Of a stretch of 64,000 nucleotides of DNA, positions 50,301 through 59,138 are shown one piece after another; the first letter of the stretch is position 1; each line of letters starts with the position of its first letter. The notes below the pieces were generated by a model, which was not told the DNA's origin, ran no database searches, and worked only from the letters and a program-made list of their open reading frames with translations. The DNA is taken from contig NZ_JBHRZT010000032.1 of NCBI RefSeq assembly GCF_042649685.1, forward strand, positions 124,001 through 188,000. The letters run 5' to 3'. The translations under genes and the position numbers were made by a program. The DNA is from Bacillus_BA songklensis. GTDB lineage: Bacteria; Bacillota; Bacilli; Bacillales; Bacillaceae_H.

Positions 50301-51757
50301 TGGCGGTAAAAGAGGTCAAAACAAAAGATAAACATATAAAAAATCTAGCCAATATTGTTGGAGGAGCCCGTTCCATTCTTTACAATAAGGAAGATTTGCT
50401 TGCATATGACTGTGATGGCTTTACGATTCATAGGCATTTGCCTAAAGCGGTTGTTTTCCCAAAAGACACACAGGAAGTGGCGGAAATCGTAAAATATTGC
50501 TCTGAAAATCATTTGCCTTTCCTTGCTCGCGGGGCTGGAACTGGTCTAAGCGGCGGGGCTATTCCATTAAATAACGAGGTTATTATTAGTTTAGTAAGAA
50601 TGAAGCGTCTCTTAAGTGTAGACCTCGAGAATAGACGTGCCGTAGTGGAACCGGGCTTTATTAACCTTAAGCTGACGAACTCAATCTCTGACAAAGGGTA
50701 TTATTATGCACCGGATCCTTCGAGCCAGTACTGCTGTACGATTGGCGGAAATGTCGCCGAAAATGCCGGAGGGGCACACTGTCTTAAATATGGTGTCACC
50801 ACTAACCATATCCTGGGGCTAGAGGTTGTTTTACCGAACGGAGAAATTATTGAAATCGGAAAAAATGGGATTCCCGATGCACCAGGATATGATTTGCTGG
50901 GGCTGTTAACAGGATCGGAAGGGACATTAGGCATCGTGACAAAAATAACGGTTCGAATTTTGAAAAACCCGGAAGCGAAGCAAACGGTGTTGGCTTATTT
51001 TGATAAGGTTTCAGATGGAAGCCAAGCGGTGTCTGATATTATCTCGACAGGCATTGTTCCAGCTGCCCTTGAAATGATGGATAAAACAGCCATTGAGGGT
51101 GTTGAAGCCGCCGCATTTCCTGTAGGGCACCCTAGAGACATTGAAGCATTATTGCTGATTGAAGTGGATGGAATTTCTGCTGGTATCGAGGAGCAGATTA
51201 ATCAAATTCTGGAAGTATGCAAAAAAAGAAACGTTCGTGAAGTGAAAGTAGCCCAAGATGAACAAGAAAGAGGAAGATGGTGGGCCAATCGTAAAACGGG
51301 ATTTGGTGCAATGGGGGCTATTTCTCCGGACTATTTAGTACAAGACGGGGTTATACCAAGAAGCAAGCTGCCGGAAGTGTTAAGTAGAATCAACAAAATT
51401 AGTGAAGAGTACGGCCTGCGCATTGCTAATATTTTTCATGCTGGAGACGGCAATCTTCATCCGCTTGTTCTTTTTGATGCTAGAAAGCCGGGCGAAACCG
51501 AAAGGGCACTAGAGGCTGGAAGTGCATGTCTGCAAGTATGTGCTGATGTTGGCGGGTCCATCACGGGTGAGCATGGAGTCGGAATCGAAAAAAGAGAAGA
51601 AATGCGCTTTGTTTTCAATGATGAAGAAATAATTGCACAGACAGATATTCGCGAAGTGTTCAACCCTAAAAATCTATTAAATGCGGGAAAATTATTCCCA
51701 ACTCCGGGACGTTGTGCAGAAATAAAGAAAGAGATGAAAGCAGTTGCCCCATCATAA
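50300..51757 (+). CDS. glcD: Glycolate oxidase subunit GlcD
   Basis: The ATG 50300 shares a base with the glcF stop (TAATG) and has AAAGGAGGGG upstream; the frame to 50180 is rejected. The 485-residue flavoprotein has FAD motifs FPKDTQEVAEIVKYCSENH, FLARGAGTGLSGGAIPL and IGGNVAENAGGAHCLKYGV. The substrate-site signature is NIFHAGDGNLHPLVLFD (~residues 374-390), and the terminal motif is FNPKNLLNAGKLFP. It catalyses oxidation of glycolate (or D-lactate) to the keto acid. Co-translated with glcF. Confidence 0.93.
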   Translation: MAVKEVKTKDKHIKNLANIVGGARSILYNKEDLLAYDCDGFTIHRHLPKAVVFPKDTQEVAEIVKYCSENHLPFLARGAGTGLSGGAIPLNNEVIISLVRMKRLLSVDLENRRAVVEPGFINLKLTNSISDKGYYYAPDPSSQYCCTIGGNVAENAGGAHCLKYGVTTNHILGLEVVLPNGEIIEIGKNGIPDAPGYDLLGLLTGSEGTLGIVTKITVRILKNPEAKQTVLAYFDKVSDGSQAVSDIISTGIVPAALEMMDKTAIEGVEAAAFPVGHPRDIEALLLIEVDGISAGIEEQINQILEVCKKRNVREVKVAQDEQERGRWWANRKTGFGAMGAISPDYLVQDGVIPRSKLPEVLSRINKISEEYGLRIANIFHAGDGNLHPLVLFDARKPGETERALEAGSACLQVCADVGGSITGEHGVGIEKREEMRFVFNDEEIIAQTDIREVFNPKNLLNAGKLFPTPGRCAEIKKEMKAVAPS

Positions 51758-51839
51758 AAAATACAAAAATAGAAAATGAAGAAATTTTATGAAAATTATT
51801 GAAATAAATCCACCTCCATGATATTATTTTTTTAGCAAA

Positions 51840-51860
51840 TTATGAAACAGTGTTTCGTAA
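51840..51860. promoter_or_regulatory. Operator candidate GAAAC-N3-GTTTC before malate synthase
   Basis: TTATGAAACAGTGTTTCGTAA, a near-perfect palindrome with the same core as 47571-47585. It lies ~165 bp upstream of glcB. A TTGGTTGTAACAAA element (51890-51903) and a partial cre-like TGTAAGCGCTGTTTC (51967-51981) follow, so the promoter region may integrate several signals. Confidence 0.6.
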
Positions 51861-52023
51861 TAACAAACAACAAGGGCATAGACAGATAATTGGTTGTAAC
51901 AAACGAATTTTCATTTAGTTGAACCATCAAACAAGAAAATTCAACCAAACATCTATTCTTTGTTTTTGTAAGCGCTGTTTCGAATGATAAACATAAAAGC
52001 TGAATTAGAGGAGGAAATATACG

Positions 52024-54204
52024 ATGAAAGACTATGTAAAAGTAGGTAATCTTCAAGTGGCTCCAGAGCTTTATGAGTTTATTAATTCAGAAGCTCTTCC
52101 CGGAAGCGGAGTGGATGGTGAACAGTTCTGGTCTAATTTAGAAAATTTGGTACAGGATTTGACTCCAAAAAACAAGGAATTGTTAGCCCGCCGTGATGAA
52201 ATCCAAAACAAAATAAATGCATGGCACCGGGAAAATAAAGATCATTTTGAATTTGACAACTATAAATCGTTTTTGCAAGAGATTGGCTATCTAGAACCGG
52301 AGGTAGAAGATTTCCAGATCACGACTGAAGGGGTAGACGATGAAATCGCTTTCCAGGCCGGCCCGCAGTTAGTAGTCCCGGTCAATAATGCCCGTTATGC
52401 TATTAACGCTGCCAACGCCCGCTGGGGAAGCCTTTACGACGCTCTTTACGGGACGGATGCGATCAGTGAAGAAGAAGGAGCCGAACGCCGAGGTAATTAC
52501 AATCCAATCCGAGGCGAGAAAGTCATTGCATATGCCAAGGAATTTCTCGATCAAGCTGCACCGTTAAATGAAGCATCCCATAAAGACGCTGTACAGTACA
52601 GCATCGTCGATGGAAAATTGTCCGTTACACTTGGCAGCGGAAAAACGACTGGCCTTAAAGACGATGCCAAGCTTGCGGGCTATCAGGGAGAGCCTGAAGA
52701 CCCAACAGCTGTATTGTTGAAAAATAACGGACTTCATTTTGAAATTCAGATTGATCGTCAACATACAATCGGAAAAACGGATGATGCGGGTGTTAAAGAT
52801 ATTCTCATGGAAGCTGCGCTGACAACAATCATGGATTGCGAGGACTCTGTAGCGGCTGTAGATGCTGAGGATAAGGTGCTTGTATACCGCAACTGGTTAG
52901 GCCTCATGAAAGGAGATTTGTCTGCTACGTTTACAAAGGGAAGTAAAGTGATGACAAGGACTCTCAATCCAGACCGCAGCTACACAGCACCAGATGGCAA
53001 GGAGTTTACATTGCCGGGACGTTCGTTGATGTTTGTCCGTAACGTCGGGCACTTGATGACGAATAATGCGATAATAGATCAGGACGGCAATGAGATTCAA
53101 GAAGGAATTTTGGATACGGTTCTCACTAGCCTGTTAGCTAAACATTCTCTCTTAGGAAATGGCCCATATCAAAACTCTTCCAAGGGATCGATCTATATTG
53201 TTAAGCCGAAAATGCACGGATCAGAAGAGGTCGCTTTTGCCAACCAGCTCTTTGATCGCGTTGAAGACATGCTTGGACTGGAACGGAATACCCTTAAAAT
53301 CGGTGTCATGGACGAGGAACGCCGCACTACGTTGAACTTGAAAGCTTGTATTCGTCAGGTGAAGGATAGAGTCGTGTTCATCAATACTGGGTTCTTAGAT
53401 CGAACTGGTGATGAAATCCATACTTCGATGGAAGCAGGTCCGATGATTCGCAAGAATGACATGAAATCATCAAAATGGCTTCAGCGCTATGAGCAATCGA
53501 ATGTGAATGCAGGCCTGGCAAGCGGATTCCAGGGTCGTGCCCAGATTGGTAAAGGAATGTGGGCAATGCCGGATATGATGGAGGAAATGCTGAAGCAAAA
53601 AATTGGCCAGTTAAAAACAGGGGCTAATACAGCATGGGTTCCTTCACCTACTGCAGCTACATTGCATGCTTTGCACTATCACCAAATAGATGTAACAAAG
53701 GTACAAAATGAGATGGTGAAAGAATCTAAAGATCTCAGAGATGATATTTTGGAATTCCCGGTGGTTAAAAACCCTAATTGGAGCCCTGAAGAAATTCAGC
53801 AAGAACTCGATAACAATTCCCAAAGTATACTAGGCTATGTTGTCCGCTGGGTTGAGCAGGGAGTCGGCTGCTCCAAAGTACCGGATATCAACAACGTGGG
53901 GCTTATGGAAGATCGTGCTACACTAAGGATTTCCAGCCAACACATGGCAAACTGGCTTCACCATGGAATGTGCACAAAACAACAAGTACTAGAGACTTTA
54001 CAGCGTATGGCTAAAGTAGTGGATGAACAAAACGCGGGAGATCCGGCATATCGCTCTATGTCTGAAGACTTTGACAACTCTGTGGCATTTCAGGCTGCTT
54101 GCGACCTGATTTTCGAAGGCTATGAGCAGCCAAATGGTTACACTGAACCAATCTTGCACCGCCGACGCATAGAAGCCAAGGCTAAGTTTGCAGTAAAACA
54201 GTAA
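52024..54204 (+). CDS. glcB: Malate synthase G
   Basis: Malate synthase G condenses glyoxylate with acetyl-CoA to malate. The 726-residue length is diagnostic of isoform G rather than the ~530-residue isoform A. Motifs: NARWGSLYDALYGTDAI, EAALTTIMDCEDSVAAVDAE (metal-binding Glu and Asp), GRSLMFVRNVGHLMTNNAI, IGVMDEERRTTLNLKACIRQ (catalytic Arg), FINTGFLDRTGDEIHTSMEA and C-terminal NGYTEPILHRRR. AGGAGGAAA precedes the ATG. It has its own regulated promoter and terminator. No isocitrate lyase gene is in the window, so its glyoxylate comes from glycolate oxidation here. Confidence 0.96.
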   Translation: MKDYVKVGNLQVAPELYEFINSEALPGSGVDGEQFWSNLENLVQDLTPKNKELLARRDEIQNKINAWHRENKDHFEFDNYKSFLQEIGYLEPEVEDFQITTEGVDDEIAFQAGPQLVVPVNNARYAINAANARWGSLYDALYGTDAISEEEGAERRGNYNPIRGEKVIAYAKEFLDQAAPLNEASHKDAVQYSIVDGKLSVTLGSGKTTGLKDDAKLAGYQGEPEDPTAVLLKNNGLHFEIQIDRQHTIGKTDDAGVKDILMEAALTTIMDCEDSVAAVDAEDKVLVYRNWLGLMKGDLSATFTKGSKVMTRTLNPDRSYTAPDGKEFTLPGRSLMFVRNVGHLMTNNAIIDQDGNEIQEGILDTVLTSLLAKHSLLGNGPYQNSSKGSIYIVKPKMHGSEEVAFANQLFDRVEDMLGLERNTLKIGVMDEERRTTLNLKACIRQVKDRVVFINTGFLDRTGDEIHTSMEAGPMIRKNDMKSSKWLQRYEQSNVNAGLASGFQGRAQIGKGMWAMPDMMEEMLKQKIGQLKTGANTAWVPSPTAATLHALHYHQIDVTKVQNEMVKESKDLRDDILEFPVVKNPNWSPEEIQQELDNNSQSILGYVVRWVEQGVGCSKVPDINNVGLMEDRATLRISSQHMANWLHHGMCTKQQVLETLQRMAKVVDEQNAGDPAYRSMSEDFDNSVAFQAACDLIFEGYEQPNGYTEPILHRRRIEAKAKFAVKQ

Positions 54205-54272
54205 GCCATATATGTATATAACAGGGCTCTCTCATAAGTCCTGAAAAGAAAGAAATCCTGTTTTTTAACTGA

Positions 54273-54329
54273 AAAGAACCGTCAAGAAAGCCTTTAAATT
54301 TTTCTGGATTTTCCATGACGGTTCTTTTT
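54273..54329 (+). terminator. Terminator of glcB
   Basis: AAAGAACCGTCA pairs with TGACGGTTCTTTTT with an inner AAATTTTTCTGGATTTTCC region; the same architecture as the terminator at 9716. Confidence 0.8.
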
Positions 54330-54415
54330 CATATAAAATATTTTGATATGAGGAGTTGCCCGTAAAATAGACGTAGAACTAGACAAAGAAAACGTGGTTT
54401 GAGAGGAGCCTTACG

Positions 54416-55195
54416 ATGAAATTTACTAGATTTACTGTGAATGCTGAAGTTTATACAGGTGTTATAACAGATGGTGCTATAAAAGAAATTAAAGGTGATA
54501 TTTTTGGTGATTGGGAGTATACGGGCCAAACATTCTCTCAAAGTGAAGTCAAACTTCTTGCACCGTTAGAGCCGAACCAAATCATTGGAATCGGCGCAAA
54601 CTATGTTTCAAAAGTGGAAGACCTTCCTGGCGAATTACCGGAAATGCCGGTCTTTTTCTTCAAGCCAACATCATCAGTCATTGGGCCGGAAGAAGACATT
54701 GTGATTCCAGAAGGTATTAATCAAGTTAAGTTCGAATCAGAACTAGCCATTGTTATTGGGAAAGAGGCAAAAAATGTGCCTGAATCAGAGGTTTTAGATT
54801 ATGTATTTGGCTATACCGTCGGAAACGACGTAACGGCACCGCAATATTTCCATCAAGATGGTCACTGGACAATCGGTAAATCGTTTGATACCTTCACTCC
54901 ATTAGGTCCTGTTATTGAAACAGAACTCGACCCTTTTAACGTGAATGTTGAAGCAAAATTGAATGAGGTTGAAAAACAAAACAGTGCAACAGAATTAATG
55001 ATCATTCCAATTCGCAAGATGGTTTCCTATCTGACGAATGTGATGACACTTAAACCGGGAGATGTGATCCTAACGGGAAGTCCTGTTGGAGCAGAGCTGG
55101 TAGGTGCAGGAGACGTAATTGAATGTGAGATTAAAGAGATTGGGACTCTTCGAAATACGTTTGTAGCTGCAAGGGAAATCGTAAAAACTTGTTAG
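54416..55195 (+). CDS. Fumarylacetoacetate-hydrolase-family protein
   Basis: The 259-residue protein has the FAH C-terminal fold: QIIGIGANYVSKVEDLPGEL, PVFFFKPTSSVIGPEEDIVI, INQVKFESELAIVIGKEAKN with the paired metal-ligand Glu residues, GYTVGNDVTAPQYFHQDG with the Asp ligand, and LKPGDVILTGSPVGAEL. Members hydrolyse acylpyruvates or decarboxylate oxaloacetate. Oxaloacetate decarboxylase (FAHD1-like) activity would fit a C4-acid pathway but is not shown by sequence. A degenerate AAAC-GTG-GTTT element (54390-54401) lies just before its ribosome binding site. Confidence 0.82.
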   Translation: MKFTRFTVNAEVYTGVITDGAIKEIKGDIFGDWEYTGQTFSQSEVKLLAPLEPNQIIGIGANYVSKVEDLPGELPEMPVFFFKPTSSVIGPEEDIVIPEGINQVKFESELAIVIGKEAKNVPESEVLDYVFGYTVGNDVTAPQYFHQDGHWTIGKSFDTFTPLGPVIETELDPFNVNVEAKLNEVEKQNSATELMIIPIRKMVSYLTNVMTLKPGDVILTGSPVGAELVGAGDVIECEIKEIGTLRNTFVAAREIVKTC

Positions 55196-55268
55196 TATCC
55201 TATCAAATGCCCGGTGACATATGTGCTATAATAGAATCTATTACGTTTTGCACCAGAGGTGAGCGATT

Positions 55269-56045
55269 GTGGAAAGAGAGAATGTGGTAAAGTCTGTGAG
55301 CCGGGCGTTAGATATTATTGATCTAATAAGTTCGAAAAAGAACGGCTTAGGTGTTACAGAAATTGCCAAACAAATAGATATTAATAAAAGCTCTGTTTAT
55401 CGAATTCTGTCAACACTTGTCCGTTATGGATATATTGAGCAGGATAAAGATACGGGCCGTTACAAGCTCGGCTACAAATTTTTAGAGGTTAGTTCAAAGC
55501 TGCTGGAGTCAATCGATCTGAGAGCAGAAGCAAAACCATACTTGCAGGAACTGGAAAATGAAACGAATGAAGTGATCCATCTTGTTGTCTATGACCAAGG
55601 TGAAGTTGTCTATATCGAAAAATTAGAAGGAACTGAAACGTTACGCATGCATTCTAAAGTTGGAAAAAGAGCTCCGATGCATTGTACTTCAGTGGGAAAA
55701 GCTATCCTCGCCCACTTACCTTCTAATGTTGTGTTGGATATTCTTGAACGTAAGGGAATGCCGTTGCACACAGACAAAACGATTACGAATAAAGAGGATT
55801 TTCTGAAAGAACTGATTCAAGTGAAACAAAGGGGCTATGCACTTGACCTGGAAGAAAATGAATATGGAATTATATGTATTGCCGTGCCGATCTTCGACCA
55901 TTTAGGAAAAGTGATTGCGGCTGTCAGTATTTCTGGACCGACGATTCGTATGACGGCTGAACGAATGGAACAACTTCAAACGCGGCTGCTGAACATCGGC
56001 AAACAAATTTCAGCAAGGCTTGGGTATGTAAGTAAAATTAGTTAA
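55269..56045 (+). CDS. IclR-family transcriptional regulator
   Basis: The 258-residue protein starts at GTG 55269 after AGAGGTGAGC. It has an N-terminal winged helix (RALDIIDLISSKKNGLGVTE, IAKQIDINKSSVYRILSTL) and an IclR effector domain (KVGKRAPMHCTSVGKAILAH, ENEYGIICIAVPIFDHLGKV and AAVSISGPTIRMTAERM). It lies within the glyoxylate block, and the two GAAAC-N3-GTTTC palindromes before glcE and glcB have the form of IclR-family sites. It probably senses glyoxylate or a related acid, as IclR and AllR do. A TATAAT -10 element occurs at 55235. Confidence 0.88.
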   Translation: MERENVVKSVSRALDIIDLISSKKNGLGVTEIAKQIDINKSSVYRILSTLVRYGYIEQDKDTGRYKLGYKFLEVSSKLLESIDLRAEAKPYLQELENETNEVIHLVVYDQGEVVYIEKLEGTETLRMHSKVGKRAPMHCTSVGKAILAHLPSNVVLDILERKGMPLHTDKTITNKEDFLKELIQVKQRGYALDLEENEYGIICIAVPIFDHLGKVIAAVSISGPTIRMTAERMEQLQTRLLNIGKQISARLGYVSKIS

Positions 56046-56165
56046 GAAAAGCGGAGGCGACTGTTTAACCTTGAGAGGCGTTGGAACTTGTGACAAGGAA
56101 ACCGCTCTTTGGTTTCAATGGCAGAAGTGAAACGGCCGAAAGGTTAGGAGGCGGAGCTGGACATC
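56043..56165 (+). repeat. S-element copy 2
   Basis: TTAAGAAAAGCGGAGGCGAC, GCGTTGGAACTTGTGAC, AAGGAAACCG/TTTGGTTTC hairpin, GAAGTGAAACGGCCGAAAGG, GGCGGAGCTGGACATCTC. It overlaps the stop codon of the IclR gene and shares block order with copies at 9835 and 61485. Confidence 0.75.
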
Positions 56166-56344
56166 TCTGAACTTTATCCTTACCATGATAAAAAACATAT
56201 TAAGTGAATCTTCACTCGGTAGAAGTTTTACTGTCCGTTAGAGCGGGATAAAAATTTGTTCGATTTCTTTGAAAAAAAGATATATTGAGCAAATTTTTTT
56301 TGTCATCATCAATTTATTGACTGTTTATAATTTTTAGAAAATTA

Positions 56345-56427
56345 TTGAAAATACGGAAAGACTATGTATAATAAGATTTAAGTCAGCATGTTGTTGTATA
56401 ACAAATTTTATATAGTTATATAACAGA
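56345..56427 (+). promoter_or_regulatory. Promoter and tandem operator candidates of the permease gene
   Basis: TTGAAA (56345), 16 bp, TATAAT (56367) form a good promoter. Downstream are two palindromes, GTTGTATAAC (56393-56402) and GTTATATAAC (56415-56424), 22 bp apart on the same helical face, suited to a dimeric regulator such as the GntR protein. A related GGTTGTAAC lies before glcB at 51892. Confidence 0.55.
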
Positions 56428-56493
56428 GTTGCTTCATTCGCAACAATAGTAATGGTTGTTTTGTATGATGAAACAGAAAGGGGAAAATGTCTC

Positions 56494-58275
56494 ATGAGTA
56501 CTGGAATGTTAGCTTTTTTATCTCTTCTTCCAATCCTTGTAGTTGGAATTTTTCTGGTTGGCCTCAGGTGGCCCGCAAGTAAAGCGATGCCGATTTCGTA
56601 TTTGGTGGCAATAGGACTTGCGTTATTCGTCTGGAAGGTGCCCGGAGCAAATGTAGCAGCAGCATCCGTTAATGGCCTTGTTGTAGCCGCAACACTTTTG
56701 TACATTATTTTTGGGGCAATCTTACTATTGAACACATTGCAAGAAAGCGGTGGAATTAAGACGATTCGTCAGGGGTTCACAGATATTTCGGAGGATCGCC
56801 GCATTCAAGTCATTATTATCGCCTGGTTGTTTGGATCATTCATTGAAGGGGCTTCAGGATTTGGTACACCGGCAGCAGTGGCCGTACCGTTATTGGTTGG
56901 ATTAGGCTTTCCTGCGATGGCAGCCGTTATTGCCGGAATGGTTATTCAAAGTACACCCGTTTCTTTTGGGGCTGTTGGAACACCAATGCTCGTAGGAGTA
57001 CAAACCGGGTTATCAGCTGACCCGGGCATTACCAATGATTTTCTTTCATTGGTCACTATGATCGCAGGCAAAGTTGCCATTCTGCATATGATTTCCGGAA
57101 CTCTTATTCCTCTTTTTGTTGTTGCATTAATGACAAGATTCTTTGGTAAAAACAAATCATTCTCTGAAGGGATCAAAGTCTGGAAGTTTGCATTGTTTGC
57201 CGCATTTGCCATGACGATTCCATATGTAATTGTTGCAAATGTACTTGGTCCTGAATTTCCGTCCATGATTGGAGGATTAGTTGGTTTAGCCATCGTCGTG
57301 ACTGCGGCGAAAAAAGGTTTCCTTATGCCGTCTAAAGAAGAAGTGTGGGATTTTGAAGAAAAATCAAAATGGGACCCAGAATGGATGGGTAATCTGGAAA
57401 TCAAAGAAATTTCTCATAAGAGCGGAAACATGAGCATGGTTCGTGCATGGGCACCTTATATTTTAGTCGGCGTATTTCTTGTGTTAACGAGATTGAGTGA
57501 ACTTCCACTCAATGGGTGGATGAAAGCGTGGACTGTATCCATTCCCAATATTTTCGGATCGGAAATTAGTGCAAGTTTCCAACCGTTGTATTTGCCGGGC
57601 ACGATCTTTATTTTAGTATCGCTTCTTACATTCTTTATTCACGGGATGAATGGAAGCGCATACAAACGTGCGTGGTCTCAATCCGGAAAAACGACGCTTG
57701 CTGCATCAACAGCCCTTATCTTTACCGTTCCGATGGTTCAAGTGTTCGCCAACACAGGCGGCGGCGCGGCAGGATTTGATAAAATGCCGATTGAATTAGC
57801 GAACGGAGCCGCAGCGTTAGCCGGGGAATATTGGCCGCTGTTCTCTACGTTTATCGGAGGATTAGGCGCTTTTATCGCAGGCAGTAATACGGTCAGCAAT
57901 ATGATGTTCTCCTTATTCCAATACGATGTAGGTTCCCAAATTGGTGTTGATCCTACCTGGATTGTCGCTCTCCAAGCAGTAGGCGGCGCGGCTGGAAATA
58001 TGATTTGTGTGCATAACGTGGTAGCAGCATCAGCGGTGGTAGGCCTGGTAGGAAAAGAAGGAATGGTCATCCGAAAAACGCTATTCCCATTTGCTTATTA
58101 TGCACTGTTGGCAGGATCGATCGGATATTCCATTGTATGGTACTCGCAAAAAGGAATCTTTAATCTCGGTTCGCTGATTGCAACAGCAATTGCTTTGGCC
58201 GCGATTTACATTATTGCAACAAATCGAAAACGGGCCAATTTACTTATAAGTAACAAGTCATCATTAGATATGTAA
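56494..58275 (+). CDS. lldP: L-lactate/glycolate permease (LctP family)
   Basis: The start is ATG 56494, after AAAGGGG; the frame to 56452 lacks a site. The 593-residue protein has ~13 membrane segments and the LctP/GlcA (PF02652) motifs IEGASGFGTPAAVAVPLLVG, STPVSFGAVGTPMLVGVQTG, ANTGGGAAGFDKMPIELANG, GALGAFIAGSNTVSNMMFSLFQ-type and AVGGAAGNMICVHNVVAASA. It is a proton symporter for lactate and glycolate. With glcEFD and glcB adjacent, glycolate uptake is the likely main role. Confidence 0.93.
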   Translation: MSTGMLAFLSLLPILVVGIFLVGLRWPASKAMPISYLVAIGLALFVWKVPGANVAAASVNGLVVAATLLYIIFGAILLLNTLQESGGIKTIRQGFTDISEDRRIQVIIIAWLFGSFIEGASGFGTPAAVAVPLLVGLGFPAMAAVIAGMVIQSTPVSFGAVGTPMLVGVQTGLSADPGITNDFLSLVTMIAGKVAILHMISGTLIPLFVVALMTRFFGKNKSFSEGIKVWKFALFAAFAMTIPYVIVANVLGPEFPSMIGGLVGLAIVVTAAKKGFLMPSKEEVWDFEEKSKWDPEWMGNLEIKEISHKSGNMSMVRAWAPYILVGVFLVLTRLSELPLNGWMKAWTVSIPNIFGSEISASFQPLYLPGTIFILVSLLTFFIHGMNGSAYKRAWSQSGKTTLAASTALIFTVPMVQVFANTGGGAAGFDKMPIELANGAAALAGEYWPLFSTFIGGLGAFIAGSNTVSNMMFSLFQYDVGSQIGVDPTWIVALQAVGGAAGNMICVHNVVAASAVVGLVGKEGMVIRKTLFPFAYYALLAGSIGYSIVWYSQKGIFNLGSLIATAIALAAIYIIATNRKRANLLISNKSSLDM

Positions 58276-58361
58276 TCAGTGAGATAAATCCAATTACGCG
58301 CAAATATGTAAACGTTAACAAATTGTGCTTTATAGACTAATAGAGATAAATTCAGTAACAG

Positions 58362-58403
58362 ACAGACAAAAGCCAGTGAGGATTTCCTGGCTTTTGCCTG
58401 TCT
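58362..58403 (+). terminator. Terminator of the permease gene
   Basis: GACAAAAGCCAG pairs with CTGGCTTTTGCCTGTC, followed by TT. Confidence 0.75.
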
Positions 58404-58486
58404 TATCATGAAATTCAGCAAAATATGTGAAGAGTCAGGTTGAAATCTGGTATGAAGCAATCTGTACCTTCTCGCTCCTCAAACCT

Positions 58487-58810
58487 TTAAACTTCTTTTT
58501 CTATTTTGACCCAGGCTTGCGACCACTTTTCAATTTCTCTAATGACGGGTTCTAAAGCAATGCCTTTATCGGTTAAAGAATATTCGACACGAACTGGAAC
58601 TTCCGGATAAACATGCCGATTAACAATTCCTTCATCCTCTAATTCCTTCAGTCTTTCTGATAAAAGCCTTCCGCTTATAGGAAGAGCGGATTGGATGGTA
58701 CAAAATCGCTGCTGTCCAGAAAGTAGTTGATAAATAATTAACCCTGTCCAACGTTTACCGATTAATTGCATACCTTTTTCGAATCTTGGACAAAGTGATG
58801 ATTGTTCCAT
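58487..58810 (-). CDS. HxlR-family transcriptional regulator
   Basis: This 107-residue winged-helix protein of the HxlR/YodB type reads CPRFEKGMQLIGKRWTGLII (with the N-terminal Cys used for redox or electrophile sensing in several members), LPISGRLLSERLKELEDEGI and VEYSLTDKGIALEPVIREIE. HxlR proteins usually repress a divergent oxidoreductase gene. Here the divergent side holds only a 14-codon frame, so the target may have been lost. Confidence 0.88.
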   Translation of the reverse strand: MEQSSLCPRFEKGMQLIGKRWTGLIIYQLLSGQQRFCTIQSALPISGRLLSERLKELEDEGIVNRHVYPEVPVRVEYSLTDKGIALEPVIREIEKWSQAWVKIEKEV

Positions 58811-58965
58811 ATTAACACCTCACTATATTGTTATTATAACAAAAAGTTACTTTTTAATGTAATTTTACGTTTTTTCAATTATATACTCGACGTATATAAA
58901 TTACTATAATAAACGAATTTACGAAAAGTAAGAATTAATGATGATCAATCAGGAGGTCAATAAAA

Positions 58966-59010
58966 ATGATGGGACGGTTTATTAGAGGGGAAATAAAAGG
59001 TGAAGTATAA
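58966..59010 (+). CDS. 14-codon mini-frame with strong ribosome binding site
   Basis: AGGAGG at 58951 precedes ATG 58966; the peptide MMGRFIRGEIKGEV ends at TAA 59010. A TATAAT-like ACTATAATA lies at ~58902-58910 and a terminator follows (59036-59075), so a complete mini-transcription unit exists. It could be a leader or toxin-like peptide, or the stub of a deleted gene controlled by the HxlR regulator. Confidence 0.3.
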   Translation: MMGRFIRGEIKGEV

Positions 59011-59035
59011 AAAATGCTTGATAAATGCAAAGCGG

Positions 59036-59075
59036 AAACACCCTCGGATTCTATTTGAAATCCGGAGGTGTTTCT
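59036..59075. terminator. Terminator, mini-frame side and MFS gene side
   Basis: AAACACCCTCGGATT pairs with AATCCGGAGGTGTTT, flanked by A and T tracts. It lies between the mini-frame and the leftward MFS gene. Confidence 0.75.
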
Positions 59076-59138
59076 ATGCAATATTTAAGTGTTTTTCTCC
59101 AATAAATAAGTTCCATTCCTTTATAGTTTTCCATGGGC

